From Asterella californica (Eukaryota > Streptophyta > Marchantiopsida > Marchantiales > Aytoniaceae), in contig JAYKYS010000004.1 in the NCBI GenBank assembly GCA_036924285.1, positions 30,040,001 through 30,104,000 on the forward strand: a stretch of 64,000 nucleotides of DNA, in the 5' to 3' direction. Position numbers and translations under genes: made by a program. The notes under the pieces were generated by a model that saw only the letters and a program-made list of their open reading frames with translations, had not been told where the DNA came from and did not search any database. Positions 38,924-50,400 of the stretch are shown here, piece after piece. The stretch's first letter is position 1. Every line of letters begins with the position of its first letter.

Positions 38924-39313
38924 CTAAATGGTCTGAACCACTGACTGAAGATAATCTGAAAAGGCAGTACGCTCGACATAACCAACTGTTTTAGCGAGTT
39001 GCTTATAAACAGAAAAGCGTTTTCGCTTCATTTCAGTCTCTGCAAACGAATATGCTGCACAAAGTATTAGCTCCTTCACATTGATGTCATGCTCTACAGC
39101 AAACTTATCGCAAGCTGTACAAAACTCAGGAAACTTCACTCACAACTTATCCACATAGATGAATTTCCACCTTCTGATCCTCTCGTCATCCTCTGTATTA
39201 GACCACGAGAACTTCCACACGTCCTCGAGAAGAACTTCGAGACGCGAAGGATTCCAGGTGTCTTGTGAGAAGACTCTCTGTGATCCTGGTTGAGACCGAC
39301 TGCGGCTGGCCAT
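38924..39313 (-). pseudogene. Small unrecognised ORF with one internal stop
   Basis: From ATG at 39313-39311 (MASRSRSQPGSQ) the frame gives EVLLEDVWKFSWSNTEDDER then WKFIYVDKL, meets TGA at 39142-39140, and continues in the same frame as VKFPEFCTACDKFAVEHDIN to a stop at 38924. Composition on both sides is equally protein-like (E/K/W-rich, ending with YKQLAKTVGYVER). The TGA is most simply a mutated TGG. A GTGAGT overlaps the stop, so an intron beginning there is possible. The family is unknown; about 130 codons in total. Its neighbours are repeats. Confidence 0.4.
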
Positions 39314-39422
39314 GATGAAAATGACAGCAACAAGAAGCAGTACATCCAGATGCAAACACGAGAAAGATAAATGCTAGGCATACGAAATACGAACTGCCAA
39401 GAACGTGAGCTCTCAGATCGCT

Positions 39423-39690
39423 AGCGAAAGAAAGCCCATGCACCAATGTCTGTTCTAAACGAGAGAAAATCACGAAGTACATTCTGCATTGCCGCTTCAA
39501 CGCGAAGTCACCGCCTGCAGTGAAAAATCTTGATCCAGTAACCGTCAGATGAAAAAAGTAGCGAAAGAAAGCTCCCTCACCAATGTTTGTTCTAAACGGG
39601 AGAAAATCAAGAAGTACGTTCTGCACTGTCGCTCCAACCCGAAGTCACCGGCTGCAGTGAACAACCCTAGCCAGTAACCGCACAAAGTCA
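39423..39690 (+). repeat. Tandem duplication, 137-bp unit
   Basis: A unit starting AGCGAAAGAAAG at 39423 repeats at 39560. The copies share CACCAATGT.TGTTCTAAACG, GAGAAAATCA.GAAGTAC and CTGCAGTGAA in register, at roughly 85-90% identity by eye. A further decayed trace (AAGTCACC, CACCAATGAGC) lies near 39790. Confidence 0.8.
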
Positions 39691-42213
39691 CGACAAAGAC
39701 AAAGACAACGACAAAGATCGCATCGAGCGAACCTGTAGTAAAAAACTCAGCGAGCGATCGAACGTAAGCAGAACCTCACGCAACCAAAGTCACCACCTGA
39801 ACTCAGCAATCCACCAATGAGCACAAACTCACGACACTCAAAGGATAATACAGCGAGAGATCAAACGTAAGCAGAACGTGAGGTTGATTACGAGCGAACA
39901 TAAAAAAAAACATCAACACATGCGTGTAAACTAAGCCAAAACGATTTAGACAATCAGCGACGCGATGACAGAACTCCAAGAACTTGAAATGTTCCTCTCC
40001 ACACTCTTGAAATCTGAAAACCCTAAACGTCACAGACCGGAAAGATTTCCTAGAGCTCCTGAAACCCAGTCCGACCAGGAAACCCAATCCAACCTGGATC
40101 TCACTCGCTACTGCAGCCGGAGAGTGAATGACGGTTTTTATACCCTACCTGTGGTTTAATAGTCTAACTGACACTGTATGGAGTACAAAAACTAATGCAA
40201 TATCATGCAAGCGTGTAGAGGCCATTAGAGTATCTACGAACGCCCATTACGCCCTCCCCGGCGAAACTGAGGTTCCCAAGAGCGACGAGGTTAGTATGGC
40301 GGAACTACGTCCAAGAGAGAACCTGCCCACGTGGGGGGCCAGGTAGCAGGTCTTCATTGGTTATGACTCATGGCTGATTAAATTCGTTAAATATTTCCCA
40401 AAGTTTAATACATCGATTAGCGTTCCGTTGCGGATGAGGAGGAGGACCGTGACTCGATTCCACTTGAAGCGACGGCGCCTCAAGACTGAAGTTGTATTTA
40501 CTCCCAATAGGACCTGCCGGTAGCTCGGGTTGGATGGAGGTCAAATTCCGAGGAGCTACAGACAGATTTGTCTCGTCTCGTGGCGAATGCTAGATGGTAC
40601 ACGGACCCTGAAACGGGCTTGTGCACGGGGCAGGACTTTTTTCAGGATTTGAAAAAGAAACACGAACCTACATGAAACGGGCGGCCGGTTGCTTGTCGAT
40701 TGGGCAAAGACCGTGAAGATCATATCATGTTCTCGCATGGAGGAAATCGATCAGCTCCGTTCCGTCGTTCCCCACAGTTTCCTCCAGGTTAAACTGATTC
40801 GTAAGGGAAGTTCATCGGTCCATAATATTACACGCAGGAGGATTTTGAGGACTGGGTTCGCACCCAATCAAGTTCGAAGATTCATTCGTCGGAAGAAGGT
40901 GAACCCAGGGAATCCCTCTCCCTCGAGAAGGTGCCAAGGCAGTATGTTTTGGCTTGGCTTCTACTGGCACAACCTGGCACTCTAGGACTCTCATGCACTT
41001 CTCTGAAAACATGCGCACCCAAGTGTATGTCATGCACTAAGCTGTCTCGAAACACGGGAAGGATATATAGCGTGTATGTTGTGAGAGAAGAGTGAGCTTG
41101 AGGAGTGACTATATATCATACAAGAAAAGACAGGAACCACGACAAGTAAGTAGAATAGATTAGATTAGATTCAGTGAACGAGAGGAAGGAATGAATGAAG
41201 GAACGCTTTGTGGACTCGATCATGATGGCCAGGTGTTACTTTGAACTTTGAAGAGTTCGTAGATACGAAAGCCGGGATCGAAATGGAAGGAGTTATCATT
41301 TATTTTACTCATGGATAAATATTTCTGCAACTTGATGGAAATGTAAATTCAGTGTTAGATTTTTGCCTGCACATGTTTCCAGTTTGACTTTCGCATGGGT
41401 CCGATGAATGTTTGGACTTTTTGCAGGGTTCCGATGGAAGAGTGGACCTTCGAGTTCTTTGTTTATGTGGCGCGAACATTGTCGAGGTGAAGAGCCCTCA
41501 CGTTTCATGTCCTAGAGGTGAGAGAGAGAGAGAGAGAGGTGCCACACACGAACAGAACAAGGAGCACACGGCAATCAAGTTGCCAACTTCTGAGTAATAT
41601 ATGGACTCCCGGGGTACTGTTTACGACGTAGAGATGGCATGCTGCATACTTCCTTCCCATCACGCGCTGCATGCAGATCGCAGCGTGTTGACTGATAGCT
41701 GAGTGGAGGAGCCTCTCGGTCATGTTCGTGGACTCCACAACTGCGAGCAGCCTCAACTAGAACTCATCCTTCACGAGGAAGTGGGTACTGACAACTCTCA
41801 AATCAGTACGTACCGTAATGGTTTAGCTGTGGTCTGCTAACTAACTTCACCACTTCCCTCAGAGAAGTCTGGTTTAGTTAGTTAGTGGAAAGGAAAGACA
41901 GACGTTTCTCGCTTCAACGTTATTGCAATTTATGGTCCTGTTCATACCCGTACGTGTGCAAGAAGCATCAGCTCATCAATGAAGTGAATGAAGCAGAATA
42001 ATGCTCTTCATGATGGCATCAAGCTTTCATCAACGGAGTTGCTTCTGCCGGGTGCCGGGTGCTTCTTCTCGGTGCTTCTTCTACCGATATTCGGTTTAGG
42101 TCCACAATCATATGACGTATATGTTTCTAAGTGCAGTATGGGAACCAGTGCCTGCGATATTCTTGCAGGCAAATCTCATTTACTTCCGTCGCAGCTCAAT
42201 AACACACAAATTT
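39691..42213. other. Spacer without a recognisable gene
   Basis: Contains CAAAGACAA-type short repeats near 39690, TTAGA repeats near 41160 and a short (GA)n near 41520. A frame beginning ATG at 39965 (MTELQELEMFLSTLLKSE) and others are under 100 codons and carry no motif. No splice-linked gene was found. Confidence 0.5.
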
Positions 42214-42585
42214 ACTTGATCGGACCCCTAGAAAGCATGTCGAACTTGGTCGGACCTCTCTTAATTCCTTACTTGATCGGATCCTTACCTGAAATTACCA
42301 GTCGTACAAGTCATTTTTGTCTTATCAGCAATGGGCGTTAGAAAAAGAAGTATGCATACATAGAGACAAATCAATCAATTTTTTAAAATTAAAATATCGA
42401 GATCTCTTCCTGCAGAAAGCGAGGCAAATCTGAGTTTTTTATGTGAGTAATAAGTCTGAGTTTTGATGTGAGTAAGTAACATGACTTGTATGACCGACAA
42501 TTCCAAGTCAAAGGTATGATCAAGCAGGGAATTCTAAGAGAGTTCCGATCAAGTACGACTTTCGTTGTGGGGGTCTGATAAAGTA
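42214..42585 (+). mobile_element. MITE-like element 1 with phased terminal motifs
   Basis: The left end carries three direct copies of ACTTGATCGGACCCC-type sequence at 42214, 42244 and 42271. The right end carries three inverted copies ending near 42526, 42555 and 42585. Inner arms continue to match: left CTCTCTTAATTCC and GTCGTACAAGTCAT pair with right CTCTCTTAGAATTCC and GTCATACAAGTCAT after reverse complementing. The roughly 100-bp imperfect terminal inverted repeats enclose about 170 bp without coding capacity. No clean target-site duplication was seen. The organisation matches element 2 next to it, so they belong to one family. Confidence 0.65.
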
Positions 42586-42700
42586 AATCTCTGCTCAATA
42601 AGAGCTTCATCAAAACACGGCGAGCTATGGCATTAGATTCGCATCCTACCGCTCTTTGGAAATAAAAATATTCCTTTTGTTTGGAGATAGACAGCTATAT

Positions 42701-43385
42701 ACTTGACTGGCCCCATGCGCGCAAATACTTTCTTGACAGACCCCGTAAGCGATAAACATAACTTGACAGGACCCCTTACCGGGTACAGACAGTCTGTGAC
42801 TGCCAGCACTAAAGTAATGAAGCCAGCACCGCGTTCCATCCGATTGACAGTCAACTAGTACGACAATTCCATTCGCAAGAAGACAAGCCAACGCCGCGCT
42901 CCATCCATCGACCGTGGATTACCACGACAATTCGATTCTCATGAGCAGCTCATTCGCGACTAGGCAACCCAGCACCGCACTCCATAGACAAAACTTCCCG
43001 ATGTTCACACAAGCCGTCATCTTCGTTCTCCAGTGCGGCATTCGATCATGCCGCACATTCTGTCCTGCCGCGCATTCGTTCACGTGCACATTCTGCCTTG
43101 CCGCGTCTTCTTGCCACGCACTCATGGTGAGATCCCTGTCACCTTGTACATAAATCGTGGCATCCACGTCATCATACAGAAACTCACTGGCACCCACGTA
43201 TGTCACGCAACGTCATGTAAGCTCGAGATACGTCACCCTAGATGGTCGACTGGCTACCACGTCAGACTCGAATGCCACGCTGGCAGTCACAGACTATCTG
43301 TACCCGGTAAGGGGTCCTGTCAAGTTGTGTTTATCGCGCACGGGGCCTGTCAAGAAAGTATTTACACGCATGGGGCCAGTCAAGT
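42701..43385 (+). mobile_element. MITE-like element 2, 106-bp terminal inverted repeats
   Basis: The left arm 42701-42806 and right arm 43280-43385 are inverted copies of equal length with 7 mismatches in 106 (93% identity). Each arm holds three CTTGAC.GG.CCC motifs exactly 30 bp apart: 42701, 42731 and 42761 on the left, and mirrored with CAAG at 43321, 43351 and 43381. The flanks have ATAT on both sides, a possible 4-bp target-site duplication. The 473-bp interior carries diverged repeats built on CGACAATTC.ATTC and CACCGC.CTCCAT, with no ORF of substance. This is a non-autonomous DNA-transposon structure; the superfamily is undetermined. Confidence 0.8.
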
Positions 43386-43881
43386 ATATTACTGGGGGAT
43401 AGAAGTTACAAGTAAATAAATAAATAAAATTATCATAAATAATATATATATATACTGGTTCTCGTGTATATAAATTAGATTTTGTACCGGCGAGTCGGAG
43501 ACTCTTTGGGCCCTTGTCACTTTGTTCTTTTGTCTTAATCTCCGGTTCTGATTCAAGAGAAACCACAAAGTTTTAGAAATAAATACAGATTATTAAGAAT
43601 TAAGATAAACTGAATTCCAAGATATTGAATTACATTAAACCTCCTTCATATTAACTTAAAATTAAATTCTTAAATCTCAAATTGAGATGAATCCCTGAAT
43701 TCCTAAAGTCCTAACTTAACCAGTATTAAGATTTCTACATAAAGAAGGAATAAACGGAGAATTTCTTTCTTCTTTTCTCGATTGCTACTCCCTTTGAAAT
43801 CGACGGAAAGTTATCCAAACACACAAGAGCCTAAAGTAGTGTGCGTGGCACTAACGAAATGGTCAAGCTTTTATTTTAAGC

Positions 43882-44175
43882 ACCCGGAAAACCCATTGTA
43901 TTGGGAATAGTTCGAGAAGACTAGACTTGGCCTATCTCTTATATCACTCCTGGAAAGTCGAAAAGGCGAAGCTTTTGCTGGTAGTGGGAAGGATATTGAG
44001 GATCACGGCGGCACTTGCTTTGCCCATGACCCGGAAAACCCATTGTATTGGAAATAGTTCGAGAAGACTAGACTTGGCCTATCTCTTGTATCACTCCTGG
44101 AAAGTCGAAAAGGCGAAGCTTTTGCTGGTAGTGGGAAGGATATTGAGGATCACGGCGGCACTTGCTTTGCCCATG
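43882..44175 (+). repeat. Recent tandem duplication, 147-bp unit
   Basis: Copies at 43882-44028 and 44029-44175 abut directly and differ at two positions by eye (GGGAATAG/GGAAATAG and CTTATATC/CTTGTATC). The length is a multiple of three, so open frames pass through both copies on both strands. I see no evidence that either frame is a real gene. Confidence 0.9.
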
Positions 44176-44363
44176 AGAAAGCTGCGCAATCGATTGCTGG
44201 GGAGAATATCATCGTAACGGTAGGGGGGAGTATGCACCACTTTTAAGATTTCCAAAGGTGTCAACTTTTGACGATTGTCCCCTGCAGAACCGTCGATGAC
44301 GACTGGTAACAAGCAGGCTTTCGAGAAGAAGCATTCCCCCGAGGAAAAGAGAGAGGGGGGACG

Positions 44364-44366
<3 letters not shown>

Positions 44367-44410
<44 letters not shown>
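44367..44410 (+). repeat. (AG)n microsatellite
   Basis: A pure run of 22 AG units, preceded by a shorter GA-rich stretch. Confidence 0.97.
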
Positions 44411-44413
<3 letters not shown>

Positions 44414-45297
44414 TTGGTGCTCCCATATTGCTCCGAAGAAAATCGGGCTCTTTCTTCGGGAATGACTCCATTGCTTCCACGGTAAGAAAACCTGGACTCG
44501 TGAAACGAACAGATATCTGTCTCAGATTATTGGAGCTGGAAAGTAAACGTGCGGAGGCGGGGAGGGCAAAAGCGGAGAGGGGAATCCGAGAAAGTCAGCT
44601 CGGCCAAACATGCATTATGCTTATTTTGGGCAAAACGGGAAGCATACCAGGGCAATCCGGTCCACGTAGCCGCGAGTTCGTGTCCATAGCGAGAGGGGAA
44701 CCAACCAGGTCAAGGGCCGGGGGGAGGAAGTAACGGAACGGTGGTATGTATTGTTGTAGGGTGCTGCTGATGTGGTTAGCGGAGCAGGGAGCTCCGCCCA
44801 GCATTGACAGAATCCAGACAAAAAAGCGCATATTTTGCTTTTTTTGTGTAAAGACCTCAAGAGAATGAATGTTTTTCATGCATTAGAGGGGGGGAAAGTA
44901 TGATACATATACCAGAGACCTCGTGAGAAAGCATGAGTGGCTCAGAAATCACAACCCACGTTGACCATACACAGAGAGAGAAGTGGGCGCCACCATGCCA
45001 TCAGCCAAGGGGCTCGCCTCGCCTCGATTGATTGAGACTGGAGAAGAAAGGGCTTTGCTAAAAGGAGATGAAATCACGAGAGAAGTACCCTCCAGCTGAC
45101 AGCTATTGGTGGCTCTGCTAAGGTGAAAATACTGCTCTCATGCCTAGTAATAGAAGCGCTTGCACTTGACAGGCAGACATCCGACGGAACAGTGAAAGCA
45201 TACGAGCTCCAACCCAATCAGATCGACGAACGTATCATAAATATATTTGGCGGAGCAAATGCCTAGCTAGCCAGAAGAAGAGGAAGAAGTACCTAGT

Positions 45298-45350
45298 AGA
45301 AGAAGAAGAAGAAGAAGAAGCAGAAGAAGAAGAAGCAGAAGAAGAAGAAG
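45298..45350 (+). repeat. (GAA)n microsatellite
   Basis: A run of AGA/GAA triplets with two CAG-type interruptions. Confidence 0.95.
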
Positions 45351-46349
45351 CGTGATCTTCGCTGATAAGTTTCACATGCTCTATTATGAATTCAACAATT
45401 ATATAACGCTGCTGCTGCTCCTACGCGTGCGTTTGATTGTATGAGGGGTTAGGGGGCGTGGCTGGCCGCCTTCCTCCTTTCCTTCACTCAGCCTCCGACG
45501 GAACCCAACCCAAACGTAACCAGCGTCCAAGGCAAGTACTGTACTGTAGTCCCGGAATGGAGAAACACATGGACACCACACTACCACCACAGTGAGTCGT
45601 GCCAAAATACGTGGTTCTCTGCTGACATACTACAGAATCACTGTGTATGTTGTGGGGTCCTCCCTACTGTTTACGAGGACTCGCCTGGCCTGGCTCACAG
45701 TTCAGGGGGAAAAGCTTAAAGGCGGGTCCGGATCTCGTCTACTAGTGCAGCTAGTAGCTAGTGCCACTCCTACGGTACAACGACGGAAATGGACGCGTAA
45801 CTGGGAAATACAGCAGCCCCAGTCTGCAGTCCGACATGCGCAGCAGCATGTACACACGAGCACGGAGGGCGAGAGTACAGTAGTGAGTAGAAGGGTGTGG
45901 CTTGGGTCTCCACTCTCGACTCTCGACGAGTCTACGGAACGGAAGGGGAATCAAGGGGAGGGAGAGGAGGAGGAGGAGAAGGAGAGTGGTAGGGGGGGGG
46001 GACGGTGGGGAGTGACCGGCAAGCAGGAAAGGAAGGCAGACGAGACGGGACGGGAAGGCTCTCCTCTCTTCGTTTCGCTTCGTTGGTGGTGGTAATCAGA
46101 GAGACAGTGAGAGCCTTCTTGGTCACGTTTTGTCTTTTTGCTCCGAGGCCTATAACTCCCGCACTGCCTGCCACTGTCACTGCCAACCAGCCAGGACTGC
46201 CAACGAGGAGCTAGCGGAAGCGGAGCCAAAAGGTCTGCTCTCTTGAGCCTGCCCCCTGCCTTCCTGAGCGTAATTGCTGCACTGCAATTCCTTTTCTCTT
46301 CTTCTGTACCAGGCTCCCCTGCCCACCCTTCCTTCTGCTCCATCATTGT

Positions 46350-46350
<1 letters not shown>

Positions 46351-46396
<46 letters not shown>
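46351..46396 (+). repeat. (CT)n microsatellite
   Basis: A pure run of 23 CT units inside a broader pyrimidine-rich stretch, about 1.1 kb upstream of the fucosyltransferase start codon. Confidence 0.97.
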
Positions 46397-46399
<3 letters not shown>

Positions 46400-47493
46400 C
46401 TGCTCTCTCTGCTCTACTGCTGTTATTGTTCTTCCCTTTCCCATTCCTACTAGCTTTGCGAGATTTCCAGTTGCACTTCTCTACCTCTAGAGCCTTTCAC
46501 CCGATCGGCTTCCAGGACTGCCTCCTCTGTCCACCGATGACCCATCGATATCCTTTCCCCTCCCCTCCCATCGCTCTCTCGACCTTGCTCCTGCTGTCAT
46601 CAGCTTTCCTTTCCTCTCGTCTCTTCCCTTCATTTCCCATTGTCATCAGCTTCTGACTCCGTTTTCCAACTCATTGTGGTGCGTGCGTGCGTGTGTGTTG
46701 TGGAAGTGTACGTATTTAATATACTTTTTGCTTGACTTATTGAGGTCTGGACATTTATTCGTTCCAGAAAGCAGGAAGCCCTCGTGCATGCGAATGTTCA
46801 TCGAGCAAAGCTGCGCGAGTCGAGGCCTGCAGGAGTCGAGCGGCATTGCATTTTGGTTTCCGAGCGAGCCTTGAGCCCGTCATTGGTGGTTGTTGCTGCG
46901 GACCGAGGCAGAGGTGAGGTGAGTGAGGTTCAATTGGGATTACGTCGGGCTCGCTCGAGACATTCATGCGCTTCAGCACGACGGAATCGAGTAGGACAGC
47001 TATAGCTTTGACCCGTCTCCTCGTCGACAGGAGCAGCTACAGCAGCAGCATTGGCATGGGAGGACAGGATTCGCATGGGGAGAATTAACTGACCGATGGA
47101 TCTCATCAGTCGGAATGTACATTGTTCGTACTCGAAGGACACTGCGCAGCAGTCGAAGCTCATTCAGGGGAGGAATTAATCAGGACATTGTCGGGGAACG
47201 GTTACTTTTCTGAGGCCCGTATAGTATTTTCTAATGTAGTGCACGAAGCTCGCTTGTCACCGCTTGCCTGTCAACGTACAGACAGAACCGAGAGACAGGC
47301 AGAGGGGTGGTGTTCGGGACCCGAATGAATGCTCCATAGTTTTACTACAAGACGAAGAAGCCCGAGAGACGCAGAGATACAGAAGAGGAAGGTTCTTCTA
47401 CCAGCGAACAGCTTCAGCGATTCAAAAGCGCTGTTGTTTGAAGCAAACGGAAAACCATTCGTCGAAGAAAAGTAGGCCTCCTCCCCGGTGACG

Positions 47494-50400
47494 ATGCAGC
47501 CATCTTTAGTGACCCCGGTCGAGAGGCCTCTGAGGAGAGTGAGCTCCGTGCGCTCAGCCATAGAGGCTCAGCAAGTAGCGAGCAGCGGGGATTGCTTCTC
47601 GGTGATCACGGAGAGGGGGGATAGCAAATTGGACAAGTCCAGTGTGCCATATCTACCGGCTCTTCTGCCTCAGTGCGTCCGGGGAGGGGAAATGGTGGGC
47701 GGCGGCATGGGATCAATAAACGAATCCGACTACTGCAACGAATCGGGGCACAAACGCACCTTTTCTGGAGATCAGGGCGTCAGGAAAAACCGAACCATCA
47801 TCTCCTACTGTTTGGGTGGCATTCTCTCCTTGTTTCTCCTCGTGCAGATTGTAACCGGCGGCTTGGGACTCCTCTCGAATTCAACCTCGGTAAGCCTTAT
47901 TACCACGTACTTTCCCGCATCTCCCACTGCGCTGCCCATTAGCTCACTCACTAAGTCTAGGCTAGCGGGCATGCTCGAAAACACTTCACTGCCCAGAGCA
48001 GAACAGAACTGGAACTGGAACTGGAACTGCAGTTGTTGTTGAGGTGTGTGGTCGCGAGACATTTCCATTACGTCGTAGAACAATTCCAGCACCGTGTGTT
48101 GTGACATGGGCGCCCGACCGACCGACCGACCGTGTGGTGTGAGTGATGGATGCAGTTGTGCGGAGGAGTGAGACAGGTCCAGCCGGCGTTCATCATGGAG
48201 AGGAACCAAATTACGGAGGAGCAGATGAATGGCGTGGGCCACTGGAAACCGGTGACGGTACCGGTGAAAGAGGACGCACGAGGTAGTAGCGACGAGCCTT
48301 GGCAAACGCTGTCGAGTACGCTCGAGGGGACGCAACAATCGTTGAAAGATAACACCGTGAGACAACAACAACAATCGACACAGGCGTCGTCGTTGTACAG
48401 GATGAGGGAAGAAGAAGAAGAGGAGCAAACTTCTTCTTCGGATGAAGAACAAGTGATAAGGGGTGAGCGTGAGCAAACTTTTTCTTCGGATGAAGAACAA
48501 TTGATAAGGGGTGAGCGTGAGCAAACTTCTTCTTCGGATGAAGAACGGTTGATAAGAAGTGAGCGTGAGCGTCAACGACCGGCGGAGCTTACGGTCCGCG
48601 TATCAGATACGAGCAGAAGCATGGACTCTACGACCGTTGGAAGCGAGGTTCAGACTGACACTACCCCGGCTACTACCGACCAGGCACAGGCCACTACAGC
48701 TCTAGTGCAAGTTGAGGCCAAGCCTGAGGTACATTTTCTTCTCTGGAAGCTCAGATATATAGTAGATAGTATGGCCAGTAGGCCACGGTCGTTCGGAACG
48801 CTAATCTCTCAGCTCACTGTGTGTGTGAATGCTAATTCCTGACTTCACCTCCAGCTGCTTCTGCATTGCGTCGATCAGTCTGTTCATCGATATTTTCTCG
48901 TGTTTTGCTGTTGATGAGCTCATTTTCTTTCCGCAATTCATAAATTCGTGCGAAATCAGCGTCCCTCCTGACGCGTACCATACATTGAACGCTCAAGTAA
49001 TTGCTTCTTCTTTTATTACGATACAGGAAGACAGCTGGTTCCGAAGACCCGCGTACAGTTACCAGCAATGCATCGAACACGAACCTGCCCATCAGAGTAC
49101 ACCCACTCACCGAAACTCTGTCTGTCTGACTGTCTTTCTGTGGGAATGAATTGTACGGTTGTTAGCTGACAGCAAGCTTAGAGGAGGTCATGGAACATGT
49201 TACCGTAGGCCATGAGTTGGGGGATCCATCCAAGAAAAAGTCGAGAGATTTGATGTTTGTGCGTCATTGTGAGAATTATGCTTAACAATATCGAAAACGA
49301 GCTTGCTGTCTGAAATGCTGCGCGAGCGAGAGAACTACTCCCAGAATTTCGAACTGATTTGCTCGTTCTTTTCGTTCGGCTGGCTCTTCAGAACCATCAG
49401 AGGCCACGGATGGATACTTGCTCACTTTCGCCAACGGCGGACTGAACCAAATGCGCACCGCAGTAAGTTAGTTTCTCCTTGACTATTGTATTGTGGAACA
49501 GTTTCTGATGACTTCGAGCCTTCGAGGAGCGACGTTCATCGCTTCCTGCTCATCTTATTTTTCCATCTTTGTGTCAGTCTGTCGGGTTAACGTGCTCGCT
49601 CGCTCCCTTGACAGATTTGCGACATGGTAGCAGTTGCACGGATCATAAATGCGACTTTGGTCATTCCGGAGCTCGACCACACTTCTTATTGGGCGGATCC
49701 AAGGTATGATTCGTACAAAACAGTAACGAGAGAATGGTCCTCGACGAAGATAAGCATGTTCAACTTCTTGTTGTTATTTACGTCGAAATGAGACTGAGAT
49801 CTCGTCCTTGAATTCGTGCTTTGGTTGGTGGCGATTTCAGTGCGTTCGAAGATGTGTTCGACGTCATCAAGTTCATCAAGCGTCTTAGGGACGATATCAG
49901 AATCGTCAGGAAGCTGCCAGCCGCGGTGCGAGATTTGCCGGTCTATGAAATGGCACCGAAATCGTGGTCAGAGGTGAGTCGTATATAACGCTTCTGGACC
50001 GTTATGGACTTGGTTGGTTCGAATTGCCACACTTAGCACTGCCCTTGCCAGGCTTGGTGTCTTTGTACCTACAGTACCTACCGACTGACTGACGGACGGA
50101 CGGACGGATTGGTTTCTGTATGGTGCCCTGTCGACAGACTGTGTATTACGAGGAGACGATCGTACCGCTTCTGAAGCAGCACAAGGTCATTCGGTTCGCT
50201 CTCACGGACTCTCGTCTGGCCAACAACCGTTTACCGGACGAAGTCCAGCGGCTCCGCTGTAAAGCCAACTACAAAGCGCTCAAGTTCGAACCCTCCATCG
50301 AGGAACTGGGCAATAAAATCATCAGCCGCCTTCGAGCCAAGGGACCGTACGTTGCTATGCATCTCAGGTAATTTACTGCCTGTCAGGTTGTCCATCACCA

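Larger units (their letters stand above)
44411..47493 (+). promoter_or_regulatory. Upstream region of the O-fucosyltransferase gene
   Basis: About 3 kb without a defensible gene, marked by the GAA tract (45298-45350), a G/A-rich stretch (45950-46050) and the CT tract (46351-46396). CT/GA-rich tracts are common around plant transcription starts and in 5' leaders. The first exon begins at 47494, so a leader of up to about 1 kb, possibly with an intron, is plausible. No TATA box or start site could be fixed. Open frames here (for example 45592-46095) are low-complexity shadows. Confidence 0.35.

Noticed and set aside
41988..42341. 117-codon frame with hydrophobic stretches
   Set aside because: Its second half is translation of the MITE end motifs (LIGP, LVGP repeats), so it is not a gene.
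43927..44217. 96-codon frame with a duplicated 49-residue unit
   Set aside because: The repeat is explained by the 147-bp DNA duplication and both strands are open. No coding evidence.
45592..46095. 167-codon frame upstream of the fucosyltransferase
   Set aside because: Low-complexity E/G/R-rich translation of a purine-rich tract.
47805..48575. 256-codon minus-strand frame
   Set aside because: It is the antisense shadow of exons 1-2 of the fucosyltransferase, including the 48-bp repeat.
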